Origin: Bigelowiella natans CCMP2755
Lineage: Eukaryota; Cercozoa; Chlorarachniophyceae
NCBI GenBank assembly: GCA_000320545.1
Contig: ADNK01001428.1
Coordinates: 1-20,087 of the forward strand
Direction of reading: 5' to 3'
DNA length: 20,087 bases
This document shows positions 1 to 7,863 of this stretch, piece by piece. Positions within the stretch are counted from its first letter, which is position 1. The number at the start of each line of letters is the position of its first letter. The position numbers were made by a program, and so were the translations under genes. Below the pieces are notes generated by a model. It was not told where the DNA came from, searched no databases, and saw only the letters and a list, made by a program, of their open reading frames with translations.

Positions 1-8
1 CTTCGTGA

Positions 9-1031
9 TGTGGCCACTGGAAAGTGCTGCGTCAAAAAAGATTGATCAAGGTCAACGTTGCTAAGAAGAACAAAGGCTTATATAAGCAGAGGCTTACTAA
101 CTGCTACCGTACCTGGGAGTCTGAGCTCCAGGCTATCCCTGATGAAGTTAGCATAAACAAGATACCAAAGAAGTTACATGTGGATAATGAGACCTCTCTT
201 CTACAGCTACCACACCCTAATATTGATGCCTCACCTGTATACTATGCCCAGTCCAACTCCAAGGTAGAGCGACTCCACCGCACCTTGGCCAACCTAAGCA
301 GGATAAATAGCACCACACCAGACAAGATACAAGGGTTAGTAAACGACACCTTCACGTCTGGGGGAGGTATCAAGGATAAGGAGAGGGAAGAAGGCGACGA
401 CAACGACGACGATACCGAGAGCGAAGACGAGAAGGTCCCGTACGATGGCCGAGTTCTAAAGGAAGGACAGTATGTTAGGGCCAAGGTAAATCTGAGATCG
501 AGAAATAAACAAGACCCCTTCTGGGGTGGCGTTGCAAAGGTTACCGAGAGGAAGGGGAGGAAGCAGTACTACATCTATGATGGGAACAGGGTCACCTTGC
601 GCCACATCAGTCACCTAAAGAATTATGATATCGGTGAGAAGCTCCTAGAGGATGTTAAAGTAAACCCTACTGTGTGGGAGCGAGCAATGCCTTGTTTAGG
701 ACCCCGACCTAAGTTCGATGTGGAATATGGAAACAATAAGGTCAGGGTGAACGACGATTGGCGCATGAAGATTGTCTATCTAGGCTACCCTGGATTACGA
801 AATATGGAGAGGGTAGCTATGAAAATAAAGGACGGAAAATATCAGCTACTCTACCTAGCTGTTCCCGACTTACCCTTTGAGCACTGGTATAAGGTCCTGG
901 GGGACCTTGATGCAGAGGGCTGGTATGGACACGAACCTAAGGACGAAGGTGAGTTCTGGGTAAGCGACAAAGGAGATAAGGTTAGAGAGGAATCTATTAC
1001 CTGGTGGTTGGTGAAGTTCCGAAAGCGATGA
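9..1031 (+). CDS. LTR retrotransposon polyprotein, integrase C-terminal fragment
   Basis: This is the 3' end of a retrotransposon pol reading frame, open from base 9 after an in-frame TGA at 6-8; the 5' part lies outside the window. The segment SPVYYAQSNSKVERLHRTL resembles the end of a Ty3/gypsy-type integrase core (the family pattern is H-P-Q-S-N-G-x-x-E-R-x-H-R-T-L). Further on, FWGGVAKV followed by YYIYDGNRVTLRHISHLKNY matches the SH3-like C-terminal DNA-binding domain of such integrases. Between them is an acidic linker (DDNDDDTESEDE). A further ~120 residues follow the SH3-like part and are unassigned. The frame stops 52 bases before a polypurine tract and LTR, the expected order. The upstream TGA may mean a decayed copy or a frameshift. 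The Ty3/gypsy assignment is inferred from motif style only. Confidence 0.75.
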   Translation, partial: CGHWKVLRQKRLIKVNVAKKNKGLYKQRLTNCYRTWESELQAIPDEVSINKIPKKLHVDNETSLLQLPHPNIDASPVYYAQSNSKVERLHRTLANLSRINSTTPDKIQGLVNDTFTSGGGIKDKEREEGDDNDDDTESEDEKVPYDGRVLKEGQYVRAKVNLRSRNKQDPFWGGVAKVTERKGRKQYYIYDGNRVTLRHISHLKNYDIGEKLLEDVKVNPTVWERAMPCLGPRPKFDVEYGNNKVRVNDDWRMKIVYLGYPGLRNMERVAMKIKDGKYQLLYLAVPDLPFEHWYKVLGDLDAEGWYGHEPKDEGEFWVSDKGDKVREESITWWLVKFRKR

Positions 1032-1072
1032 AGGTCTAAGGGAATAAGGAAGGAAGGAAGGAGCAACGTGAC

Positions 1073-1082
1073 TTGGGGGAGG
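1073..1082 (+). other. polypurine tract of the LTR retrotransposon
   Basis: TTGGGGGAGG sits directly before the TGTAGC that opens the LTR. It is the expected position and composition for the plus-strand primer of reverse transcription. A longer purine-rich stretch (GGAATAAGGAAGGAAGGAAGG) lies about 30 bases upstream. Confidence 0.6.
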
Positions 1083-1470
1083 TGTAGCGCGTACCACTAC
1101 GCGGGCACAAGTCACGTGCGACAACAAAGGGGTTGTCGCGGATATAGAATATAGATAACGTAGATATTAATACAGCATAGGCACGTGGGTTCCGGCGGGA
1201 CTCATGGCAGCACACCGGAAGTGTGCTGCCCCACGTGCGGCGGCATTCGCGAAAGCTTCGCGAATGATTACGCAGTGCACGATTTAATAAAAATATAATC
1301 TTTAATAAAAATAAACACAACTCTTCAAAAGGAAGCAAACGTGCCTTTCCCCCCCCCTGCCTACTTGTGCACGTAGCGCCTCGGCCTGTGAACACCTTAC
1401 GCGCAACATAGTGCAACAGAAACGGACAAGCGCGATTTAAGCGCTGTGGTCGCTGCTTTGCGCAGCTACA
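1083..1470 (+). repeat. 3' long terminal repeat (3' boundary uncertain)
   Basis: The LTR begins TGTAGC after the polypurine tract and can be closed by GCTACA at 1465-1470, giving a 388-base unit with the usual TG...CA ends and a 6-base terminal inverted repeat. Three AATAAA signals (1286-1291, 1304-1309, 1310-1315) fit an LTR polyadenylation region, and an A/T-rich stretch near 1141-1160 could hold the TATA element. The 5' LTR is outside the window, so no pairwise comparison is possible. Doubt about the 3' end: similarity to two other repeat copies in this window runs straight across 1470, so the LTR may be longer or may have inserted beside an older repeat. Confidence 0.55.
1088..1266 (+). 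other. cluster of perfect hairpins in the LTR 5' half
   Basis: Four perfect inverted repeats follow one another. CGCGTA/TACGCG is at 1088-1093 and 1098-1103. GCGACAAC/GTTGTCGC is at 1118-1125 and 1132-1139. GGCAGCACAC/GTGTGCTGCC is at 1206-1215 and 1221-1230, itself nested inside GCACGTGGG/CCCACGTGC at 1181-1189 and 1230-1238 (sharing base 1230). CATTCGCGAA/TTCGCGAATG is at 1244-1253 and 1257-1266. CACGTG hexamers (E/G-box-like) lie inside the outer stem. Confidence 0.7.
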
Positions 1471-1625
1471 TTGGGTCATGACTATTGAATAAATTTAATT
1501 TATTCATTGCATCCGTCTAGCGTCTAGCTCATGTGCTGCCTCTATCTGCTGGCATGCATACGCTGTACACATGTTCTACACATTGTTCATGCTACTAGCG
1601 CGTACAATTAAATCTTCACGTACCG
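1441..1625 (+). repeat. dispersed repeat, copy A
   Basis: This stretch aligns by eye with 14790-15008 (same strand) and with the complement of 5581-5672. Shared landmarks in order are GTCGCTGC-TTGC-CAGCTA, then GGRTSAYBATTGAA, an A/T-rich segment ending in ATTCAYTRCATCCGTCT, then (with the 14.8 kb copy only) matches around GCATGCATA, ACATGTTCTACA and AATCTTCACG. The copies are strongly diverged, and outer limits are approximate. No coding potential was found. Confidence 0.5.
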
Positions 1626-2305
1626 TGTGACTGGTCTAGTGGTGTGACTGGCGCAAGTGTCGCTCTACTTCATAGACTGCCAGGGAGTGCTACTATTTTA
1701 TACCACGATTTCAGAGCATGCAGCAGTGCAGCTGCGTATGTCGACCAGCTCATATCATTGCGCCATTTACGCGTACAGTCACAACACTCCTCACGAAGCA
1801 TTACCGTGAAACAAGAGAATGTGCGTGTTACAAGAGACGACATTCACTTCCTCGGCTGTAGTAAATTGAAAATGCGCATCTTATCTACATACGTCTCTAC
1901 ACTGGTCCCGTCTAGCTGTATCGCACTCTTAGGTTGAACAATAATTTATTTTGAATATTTGAACACTCGGATGCCCTACTTTCGATTAGATTAAAATATT
2001 CTGTACAGAAAACCTAACTTTCAATTTAAAAAATGAGCATCCTCACCGAGCCCAAACTCTGTTTTCCGTTATTTGGGCAATAATTTGATTTAGTTTCGAA
2101 TTTTACGGATAATTTGTCTGTAATCACCGAAGATATATAACAAGCAGTTGAACCGTCTACACTTTGAAAGCAGGCTGTATGGATCGATACCAGTAGTACC
2201 GTCAATTCTTCAGAGTGCCAACCGTTTGTTAACATAATAATACAGTACTTTATGCGGTGGAACTAACCGAGGAGGAGCTGTACATCATATCATCTGTCAC
2301 TCTTA
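1626..2305. other. intergenic, no gene recognised
   Basis: Short open frames here (for example around 1644-1937) show no family motifs and no consistent exon structure. The first part looks like a continuation of the repeat-rich block. The last ~300 bases are the 3' flank of the minus-strand gene that stops at 2306. Confidence 0.5.
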
Positions 2306-3651
2306 TTAAACTTTCATCTTTGTTCGCATCCAACTCCAAGCCCCTACTGCTGCCGTAGCCGCGACCGTTACTGCCCCTTTCTTCTTTACTACGGCCATCA
2401 GAATGACGACTGCGGCAACCGCCAGAGCCTTGACAACGATCTCGGACATAGTCCATCCTTCCTGCTCTAGAAAGTTATGAGATCCTTCGGAACCTTGAGG
2501 GGAGACTTGCCCGCTTTGTACGTCGTTTTCGTTGTCATTCAGAATCTCTTTTTCATCAGCTCCCATGGACCGAAGTTTCTCCTTGAGCAGCTGACGATCC
2601 TACAGAAGGGGGCAGAGTAGGAAGGGGTGAGAAGGATTAATAGTGCAGCGGTGAGAGTCCGGCGCGGATGTTACCCTTTCAGCCTTCCTTAATCTCATCT
2701 CCCGTATTGTGAGGTCTCTTTTCAATCTCATCTTGTCTTCAGCGAGCCTACAGATCACCAGATGGATGGATGTCAAATACGTATTTTTTCATCACACTTC
2801 AACCAGAAATACAGCATACCGGTCGTTGTGGTATATAAGCTGATCGTTGAGGGTCTGCTGGCTCTCCAACTCCTCCTGTAAGAAGGCGATTAACAAAATT
2901 TATTTTCTTGACTTGATTGATATAGAAAGAGGAGAAAGGACCTTTAAGAAAGTAAGCTGCGCTTCCAAGTGCTCTGCGGATGTCTAAGCAGAATTTTAAA
3001 AACATTAGATGAATCAAAACAAAATCCTCTCTACAATTTGAAAATTACCTCAGCATCTGTATCTGCATCCATTTCTTCTCCTCCCTCGATCGAAGAAGGC
3101 TAAGTGAAGCGTTTAATGAGATACAGCATAAATTATTCTAAGATACACTGAATGGACTACCATTTCAACGCCAAATCTCTTGTATACAGCATTTTGTACG
3201 GAAGGGTCCTTCGCAAGATCTATTAAGTGAATAAGACATGAACCATTTAATATCCTTTATAGAATGAAAACTTAACATAAATTTGTTTCGTGTTCTTAAA
3301 GACGATAATTGAAATCACCTTCCCCGAGACTGAGAACCATCTCAGTCAGAGCATCCTTCGGAGCATCTTTGACCTCGAAGAGGGCAATTTTGCTGAGTTG
3401 TTTCCTGGTCAACGCGAGCTGCTTTTCGCTTTCATTTCTATCATCACTTGGAGCGAAGATGATTCGATGTTTGTCCGGCTGTAATGGAAAATATCACATA
3501 CTCTGCATTTCAATTTTAACGAACGACTTACCTGCTGATCAATCCCTTCATCATGTTTAGCCTCTGCGTGCGATTCTCTAGAACCAATAGCAGCAGCACC
3601 TCCTGCTGCAGCAGCGGTTTTGATAAAACGTCGGGCTCCAGCATTCATCAT
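2306..3651 (-). CDS. coiled-coil protein with C-terminal membrane anchor, unrecognised family
   Basis: Eight exons on the minus strand: 3651-3532, 3478-3319, 3219-3161, 3099-3049, 2983-2942, 2875-2820, 2747-2675, 2599-2306. All seven introns are GT-AG and 53-99 bases long, and phases close to give 284 residues. The N-terminus (MMNAGARRFIKTAAAAGGAA) is Arg/Lys/Ala-rich without acids, like a mitochondrial or plastid presequence. Residues ~45-113 are a mixed charged region (KDPSVQNAVYKRFGVEM at 97-113), followed by an acidic stretch. Residues ~131-200 form a predicted coiled coil (AEHLEAQLTFLKEELESQQ; DKMRLKRDLTIREMRLRKAE). Residues ~240-258 (EIVVKALAVAAVVILMAVV) are a transmembrane segment, followed by KKK and a second weak hydrophobic stretch, so the protein looks tail-anchored. 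I do not recognise the family. It diverges from the AP2 gene across 716 bases. Confidence 0.85.
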
Positions 3652-4367
3652 GTTGGTTTTGTGTTGTTGATGGATGAGTTTATTAAGGGGGTGGAGGGAG
3701 GCAGAGAAATTTTAGATCAGTCGTAACTTTCCACCAGAAATTGCAATTCACTTCATATTTTATATAAAACCCAACGTGTTTCATAATAATAATTGCATCA
3801 TTCGATGTCGTATGGAATAAATTCATTGCATCCCAATTTTCTTTCCGGGACCAAGAAAACGTAACCCGCGATTTTTGCCGCTGGAACCCTCCAAAAATTC
3901 GGCAACCAATAAACACAGGACATTACTAGAATATTTCTCCTAATTCGAGCATATTTTCTCCCTTTTCTCGACCTGGGAGTGGTTTGGCTGTGCTGGGTGG
4001 TGGAAGGAAATGCTGAGAAACTGGGGGGTTTGAGCCCATTTTGTGCCTAATATGGGCGTGTGTGTGCGTTTTAGGGGATTTTGGCCTTACAGTCTCACTG
4101 GGCTCGTACTCAGAAAGCACGAGAACACGTATACAATACTCCTCTTTCTTGTCGTTCGGGTATTTAGGGATATAAATCCCCTGAAAAACATCATTGCGAC
4201 ATCGATTGACAGGCAAAAACCTGAGGAGGAGGAGGAGGAGGGGGAGGAGGTGTTATTTACCCGGCCGATGATCGACCTACGGGAAAGAGTCGGAACAAAA
4301 AATCGAAATGGAGGGTGTGCCAGCGGCTTCGATTTTGAGTCAACCGTATGATCAGCATTCTTAAAGC
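3652..4367. promoter_or_regulatory. shared upstream region of two divergent genes
   Basis: The 716-base interval separates the start codons of the minus-strand coiled-coil gene and the plus-strand AP2 gene, so it should hold both promoters and 5' UTRs. A TATA-like GGGATATAAATCCC (4167-4180), itself an inverted repeat, lies about 190 bases before the AP2 start. A GGA/GAG-rich run is at 4223-4250. Open frames inside it lack support as genes. Confidence 0.45.
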
Positions 4368-5345
4368 ATGGGCGACAAGAACAATAGTAGGAAAAGTAAA
4401 TATCGAGGCGTTTCTCGAGCAGCCGACAGCGATCTTAATCCGTGGTTCGCAAAATGCCAAACCAAGTATCTCGGAGCCTTCCCCACCGAGGAAGACGCCG
4501 CACGTGTGTACGATGCGAGAGCCTTGGAGGTTTTTGGAACTAAGGCTATTACCAATGAATCCCTCGGTCTCTTACCTCCTGCCACAGACGGTTATAAGCC
4601 CAAAAAATCGAAAGCCAAGAAACAAAACCCTTTCATTGGAATCACTCGAAGCAAAAAGAATCTGCTCAACCCATGGATGGCAAACATCAGTCATAAAGGC
4701 AAGGTTACTAACATTGGTAGCTTCCCTACAGCGGAGGATGCGGCACGAGCGTACGATGAATATGCTGTGAAACTGAGAGGAAAGGACGCCAGAACAAATG
4801 TCAGCCTCGGATTACTACCACCGGCGAATCCAGGTGAGTCTGTTCTCGCAAAGGCTTCCAGAATAAATAAAACAACCAAATACACTGGAGTTTCATTAAT
4901 ACGTGCAAAGCGAAAGAACCAATTTCGAGCATACATTGAGCACAACAAGGAAAAAATCATCATTGGGTATTACCCCACCCCAGAGGACGCAGCAAGAGCA
5001 TACGACAGGATGGCAATAAAATTACGAGGCCAAAATGCTAAAACTAACGTTTCTTGTGGACTTCTGTTAACATCTGAGACTGCAAAAAATCAAAGTAAGA
5101 AGATTATTAGATATAACAACAGGCACAAAAGAAAAGCTGGGAAATGCCCACGCTCAGGCGATAGCACAAATGCAAAAATCACCAGACGGACAAAGTTACC
5201 TTTCCAACAAAAGAGGCAGGACGGCTCTGATAACCCTATAACATCAAGAAAATCTAAACGCTTAAGAACTATACCAAGCAAAAAAGGGCAAAAAAACGAG
5301 GCGTACAGCTGTCGCAGCTCGCCCCCACTGCCGTATCGAATGTAG
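4368..5345 (+). CDS. protein with three AP2/ERF-type DNA-binding domains
   Basis: Single uninterrupted frame of 325 residues with three AP2 domains. Domain 1 is ~11-63 (KYRGVSRAAD; YLGAFPTEEDAARVYDARAL), domain 2 ~88-144 (FIGITRSKKN; NIGSFPTAEDAARAYDEYAV) and domain 3 ~171-227 (KYTGVSLIRA; IIGYYPTPEDAARAYDRMAI). The YRG-like start, the G-x-[FY]-x-T-x-E-D-A-A-R-x-Y-D core and the closing Asn are the family signature. Each domain is followed by a copy of the same tail, T-N-x-S-L-G-L-L-P-P-A (the third as TNVSCGLLLT), so the unit duplicated was domain plus tail. The C-terminal ~90 residues are Lys/Arg-rich and would give nuclear localisation. ATG 4368 (AAAGCATGGG) is the first in frame that precedes domain 1. 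Likely a nuclear transcription factor; targets unknown. An internal GGTGAGT near 4832 is not used as a donor in this model. Confidence 0.9.
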   Translation: MGDKNNSRKSKYRGVSRAADSDLNPWFAKCQTKYLGAFPTEEDAARVYDARALEVFGTKAITNESLGLLPPATDGYKPKKSKAKKQNPFIGITRSKKNLLNPWMANISHKGKVTNIGSFPTAEDAARAYDEYAVKLRGKDARTNVSLGLLPPANPGESVLAKASRINKTTKYTGVSLIRAKRKNQFRAYIEHNKEKIIIGYYPTPEDAARAYDRMAIKLRGQNAKTNVSCGLLLTSETAKNQSKKIIRYNNRHKRKAGKCPRSGDSTNAKITRRTKLPFQQKRQDGSDNPITSRKSKRLRTIPSKKGQKNEAYSCRSSPPLPYRM

Positions 5346-6130
5346 CAAAAACGTGCTTTCAACTGTAACTCTTTCTTTAGTTCAGAGTCATGCATGGAGA
5401 ACAAGCGAATATTGCCGAGCAATTAAATTATATACACTTCGAATTGAAATACTGATCAAGAACTAGAAGTATATTTGCATCGTCCTTTTGATATTCATGG
5501 ACGTAACGATAATGGAAATGGCTTCACGGATGAACGTGATCACAAAGCTAAATTAAGTTGTGATATGAAAATGCGTGTGACTGCTAGTATATGAGATAGA
5601 TGTAATGAATCAATTAAAAGTTTTCAATGGTCATCCAAATGCAGTTTTGCAAAGCCGCGGCTACAGTATATACATGTGGGTGCTATGTGACGACTATTGT
5701 GGCACAATCAATTAGTTTATGGCGTAAATATTATGGCGACTTGCTATATTGCGACTGGCAACAGGGCGATATTGATTACAAGTTAAACAACTCACAGTAA
5801 ATGTATGCGAGAGTAGCCTCGACGAATGAGCGTGGCAATCAAAAGGAAAGAAGCAGCTCATCATGGTTAAGCAAGCGATTTTTGCAGGTTGATGTAGCAT
5901 AATATGAACGTAGGCAGCAGACACCACATAGCATCCAAACGAAGCTTTTAGCTCAACAAAATAAGCATGTGATCGCGTCTACTACTTTCTTTGATACGTA
6001 CGCCTCTTTATTGACTTTACGTATTGGCTTGTGGTCTACATTTGCTGAATAGATATTGCAATTCTGTAGGTCCCTTCTCCATGTACTTATTGCAAGTTAG
6101 TCCATGCATATCTATCCTTTTCTCTGGAAT
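5346..6130. other. convergent intergenic region
   Basis: This is the 3' flank of both the AP2 gene and the MFS gene, A/T-rich, without a supportable gene. It contains copy B of the dispersed repeat (5581-5672). TTTATT at 6007-6012 reads AATAAA on the minus strand, about 120 bases past the MFS stop, and is the best polyadenylation signal candidate. Confidence 0.5.
5581..5672 (-). repeat. dispersed repeat, copy B
   Basis: Read on the minus strand it gives CTGTAGCCGCGGCTTTGCA, then GGATGACCATTGAAAAC, then AATTGATTCATTACATC followed by TATCTCATA. This parallels copies A (1441-1625) and C (14790-15008) in the same order and spacing. It is shorter than the others: similarity fades beyond the TCTCATA landmark. 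Confidence 0.5.
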
Positions 6131-7611
6131 CTATTCATTCTTGAGGTGACTAGAGGCAATTTTATCATGCTGGCGGTTAGATACTTGTGAAATAGAAGAA
6201 TCCCCCTGCAGAGAATAGAGGGCTGCCGCAGCCATCATCATGAAAAAACTTGCAACAAATGTTGGGGCTCCAGAGCCAACATATTGAGCTAACACGCCAG
6301 ATATCAGAGGCGCAGCTGCACGAGATACTGAGAAGACGCTCCCAGCAACTCCGAGAACTTCTCCGTAGCTGAGCTCACCCGCGGCCGTAGATAGTGCTGT
6401 GGTCATGAATACTTTCAGCACCGCCGATCCGACAGAAACGAGTGCCAGAGCTATGAGAAACACTACTATATGGTTTGACTTAGCAGCAATAAGCTGGCCG
6501 ATAGCAATGATCACACTGCTGTAGCACGCAACCCTCATCTCACACCATCCACTCGTATCGAGCTGCGAAAGAACCACTTGCGCAACCAAGCCTACGACTG
6601 CGAAGAAAGATATTACCTTACCTTTGGCTGAAAGTCCAAAATCGTCGTGCTGAAGTTCCAACATGAAGAAAAGATTGGAGCGAAAGAGCATGACACCACC
6701 GCCGATCACCAGGCGTACAATCATCAACTTTTGAACTTTGGGACGAAGGGATGCGAAGGTTAGCTTTGAGCTTTTTCGGCATTTTTTGTCTTTACTAGCG
6801 ACGTCACCTTCGTTCGGAGAAACATTCGACGTTCGAAAATCTTTACTTTTCTCAACCGCTGACTCACTATTTCCTAGCTTACTGTCGGAAGGAAGAGTGG
6901 TGCGAACCAGCAGCACGTTGAATAGAAGAATGCCGGTTGCTACAGTAAAAGGAACACGATAGCCATAATCCTCGGCTAGCATACCTCCAAGTGCTGGGGC
7001 AATAGCAAAGGCCATGGCAGTGGAGGCGTAGAAGAAGGAAAGCTGCTGACGGCGTTCAATTGGTTTGGTTATATCAGAAATCCAAGCCTTCATGATGGTG
7101 AGGGTCTGTCTAAAGAGCCCTGTTATTATTCGGCTCATGATCAAAATAGGCACGGAAGGCACCAGAGGTATGATCGCATATCCTACTGATCCTGCAAGAA
7201 GGCATATCATCAGCACAGTCCTCCTATGTAGTTTTGTAGGTGTTGGTTTAGATGGACAACATCATGCATGCCTCGCTGCTGCAGCTGTTGCTGTGATCTC
7301 CCGTGTAGAAGACTAACCTGGGGTACATGTCTGAGAGAAACCCGAGGACCGGTGACGAAAATAGCTGAACGCTCCCGAACAGGCTTCCCATCAGGCCCAG
7401 TAACGTTGTGCTGGCACCGAGATCGCGCGCATAAGGAGTCAGAAGCGGAATGATCATCGCCACACCTGCAAGCGAACGATCACGTTGTCCAGTGCGTCAT
7501 CACCACATCACAGATTTCCCACTCACTCGCTACTTTTACTGGGTAGTTCATACCGATCATGTCGATGCATGTGATCATCAAAAGCCTCCATCGGAGAGGG
7601 AAGGACCCCAT
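6131..7611 (-). CDS. major facilitator superfamily transporter, TetA/DHA1-like
   Basis: Three exons on the minus strand: 7611-7554, 7465-7318 and 7223-6131 (introns 88 and 94 bases, GT-AG), phase-closed to 432 residues. The first membrane helix is assembled across intron 1 (LLMITCIDMIG joined to VAMIIPLLTPYA), like the opening of the tetracycline-resistance/MFSD9-10 type carriers. Intron 2 falls inside the MFS signature motif A: GFLSDMYP joined to RRTVLMICLLAG (residues ~61-80), with the conserved G, D and RR all present. A long charged cytoplasmic loop (~residues 190-235, rich in Ser/Lys/Asp) separates the two six-helix halves. Length and hydrophobicity fit twelve helices. The substrate cannot be read from the sequence; it acts as a secondary transporter in some cell membrane. 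It diverges from the FKBP gene with only 252 bases between start codons. Confidence 0.88.
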
Positions 7612-7863
7612 ACCAAGTAGCCTCTCCAGACCCAGACTACTATCTTAAGACGACGGTCCGATGATGGGTTCCAGAGGGTGGGTAGAAGACGATAAAGAAA
7701 CAGTCCCGTTTCTTCCCTAGCGACATGTAACCATCATTGTCGCTGTATCAAAATATATCGCAGATCCTTGTCGCGATAGGTGAACGGACCATCACCGAAG
7801 AGGAGAGCACCCCAGAGAAGAGGGGCAGGAATAGGAGATCGAGAAATCCACACGCTCAAACTG
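7612..7863. promoter_or_regulatory. short divergent promoter region (MFS / FKBP)
   Basis: Only 252 bases separate the start codons of the minus-strand MFS gene and the plus-strand FKBP gene, so both promoters must overlap here or extend into the neighbouring transcript. No TATA box or clear binding site was recognised. Confidence 0.4.

Noticed and set aside
1036-1479. 147-residue minus-strand frame over the LTR
   Set aside because: It lies wholly within the LTR and its hairpins, with no recognisable domain.
4832-4860. GTGAGT...CAG inside the AP2 frame as an intron
   Set aside because: It would be about 28 bases, too short, and would shift the frame away from the third AP2 domain.
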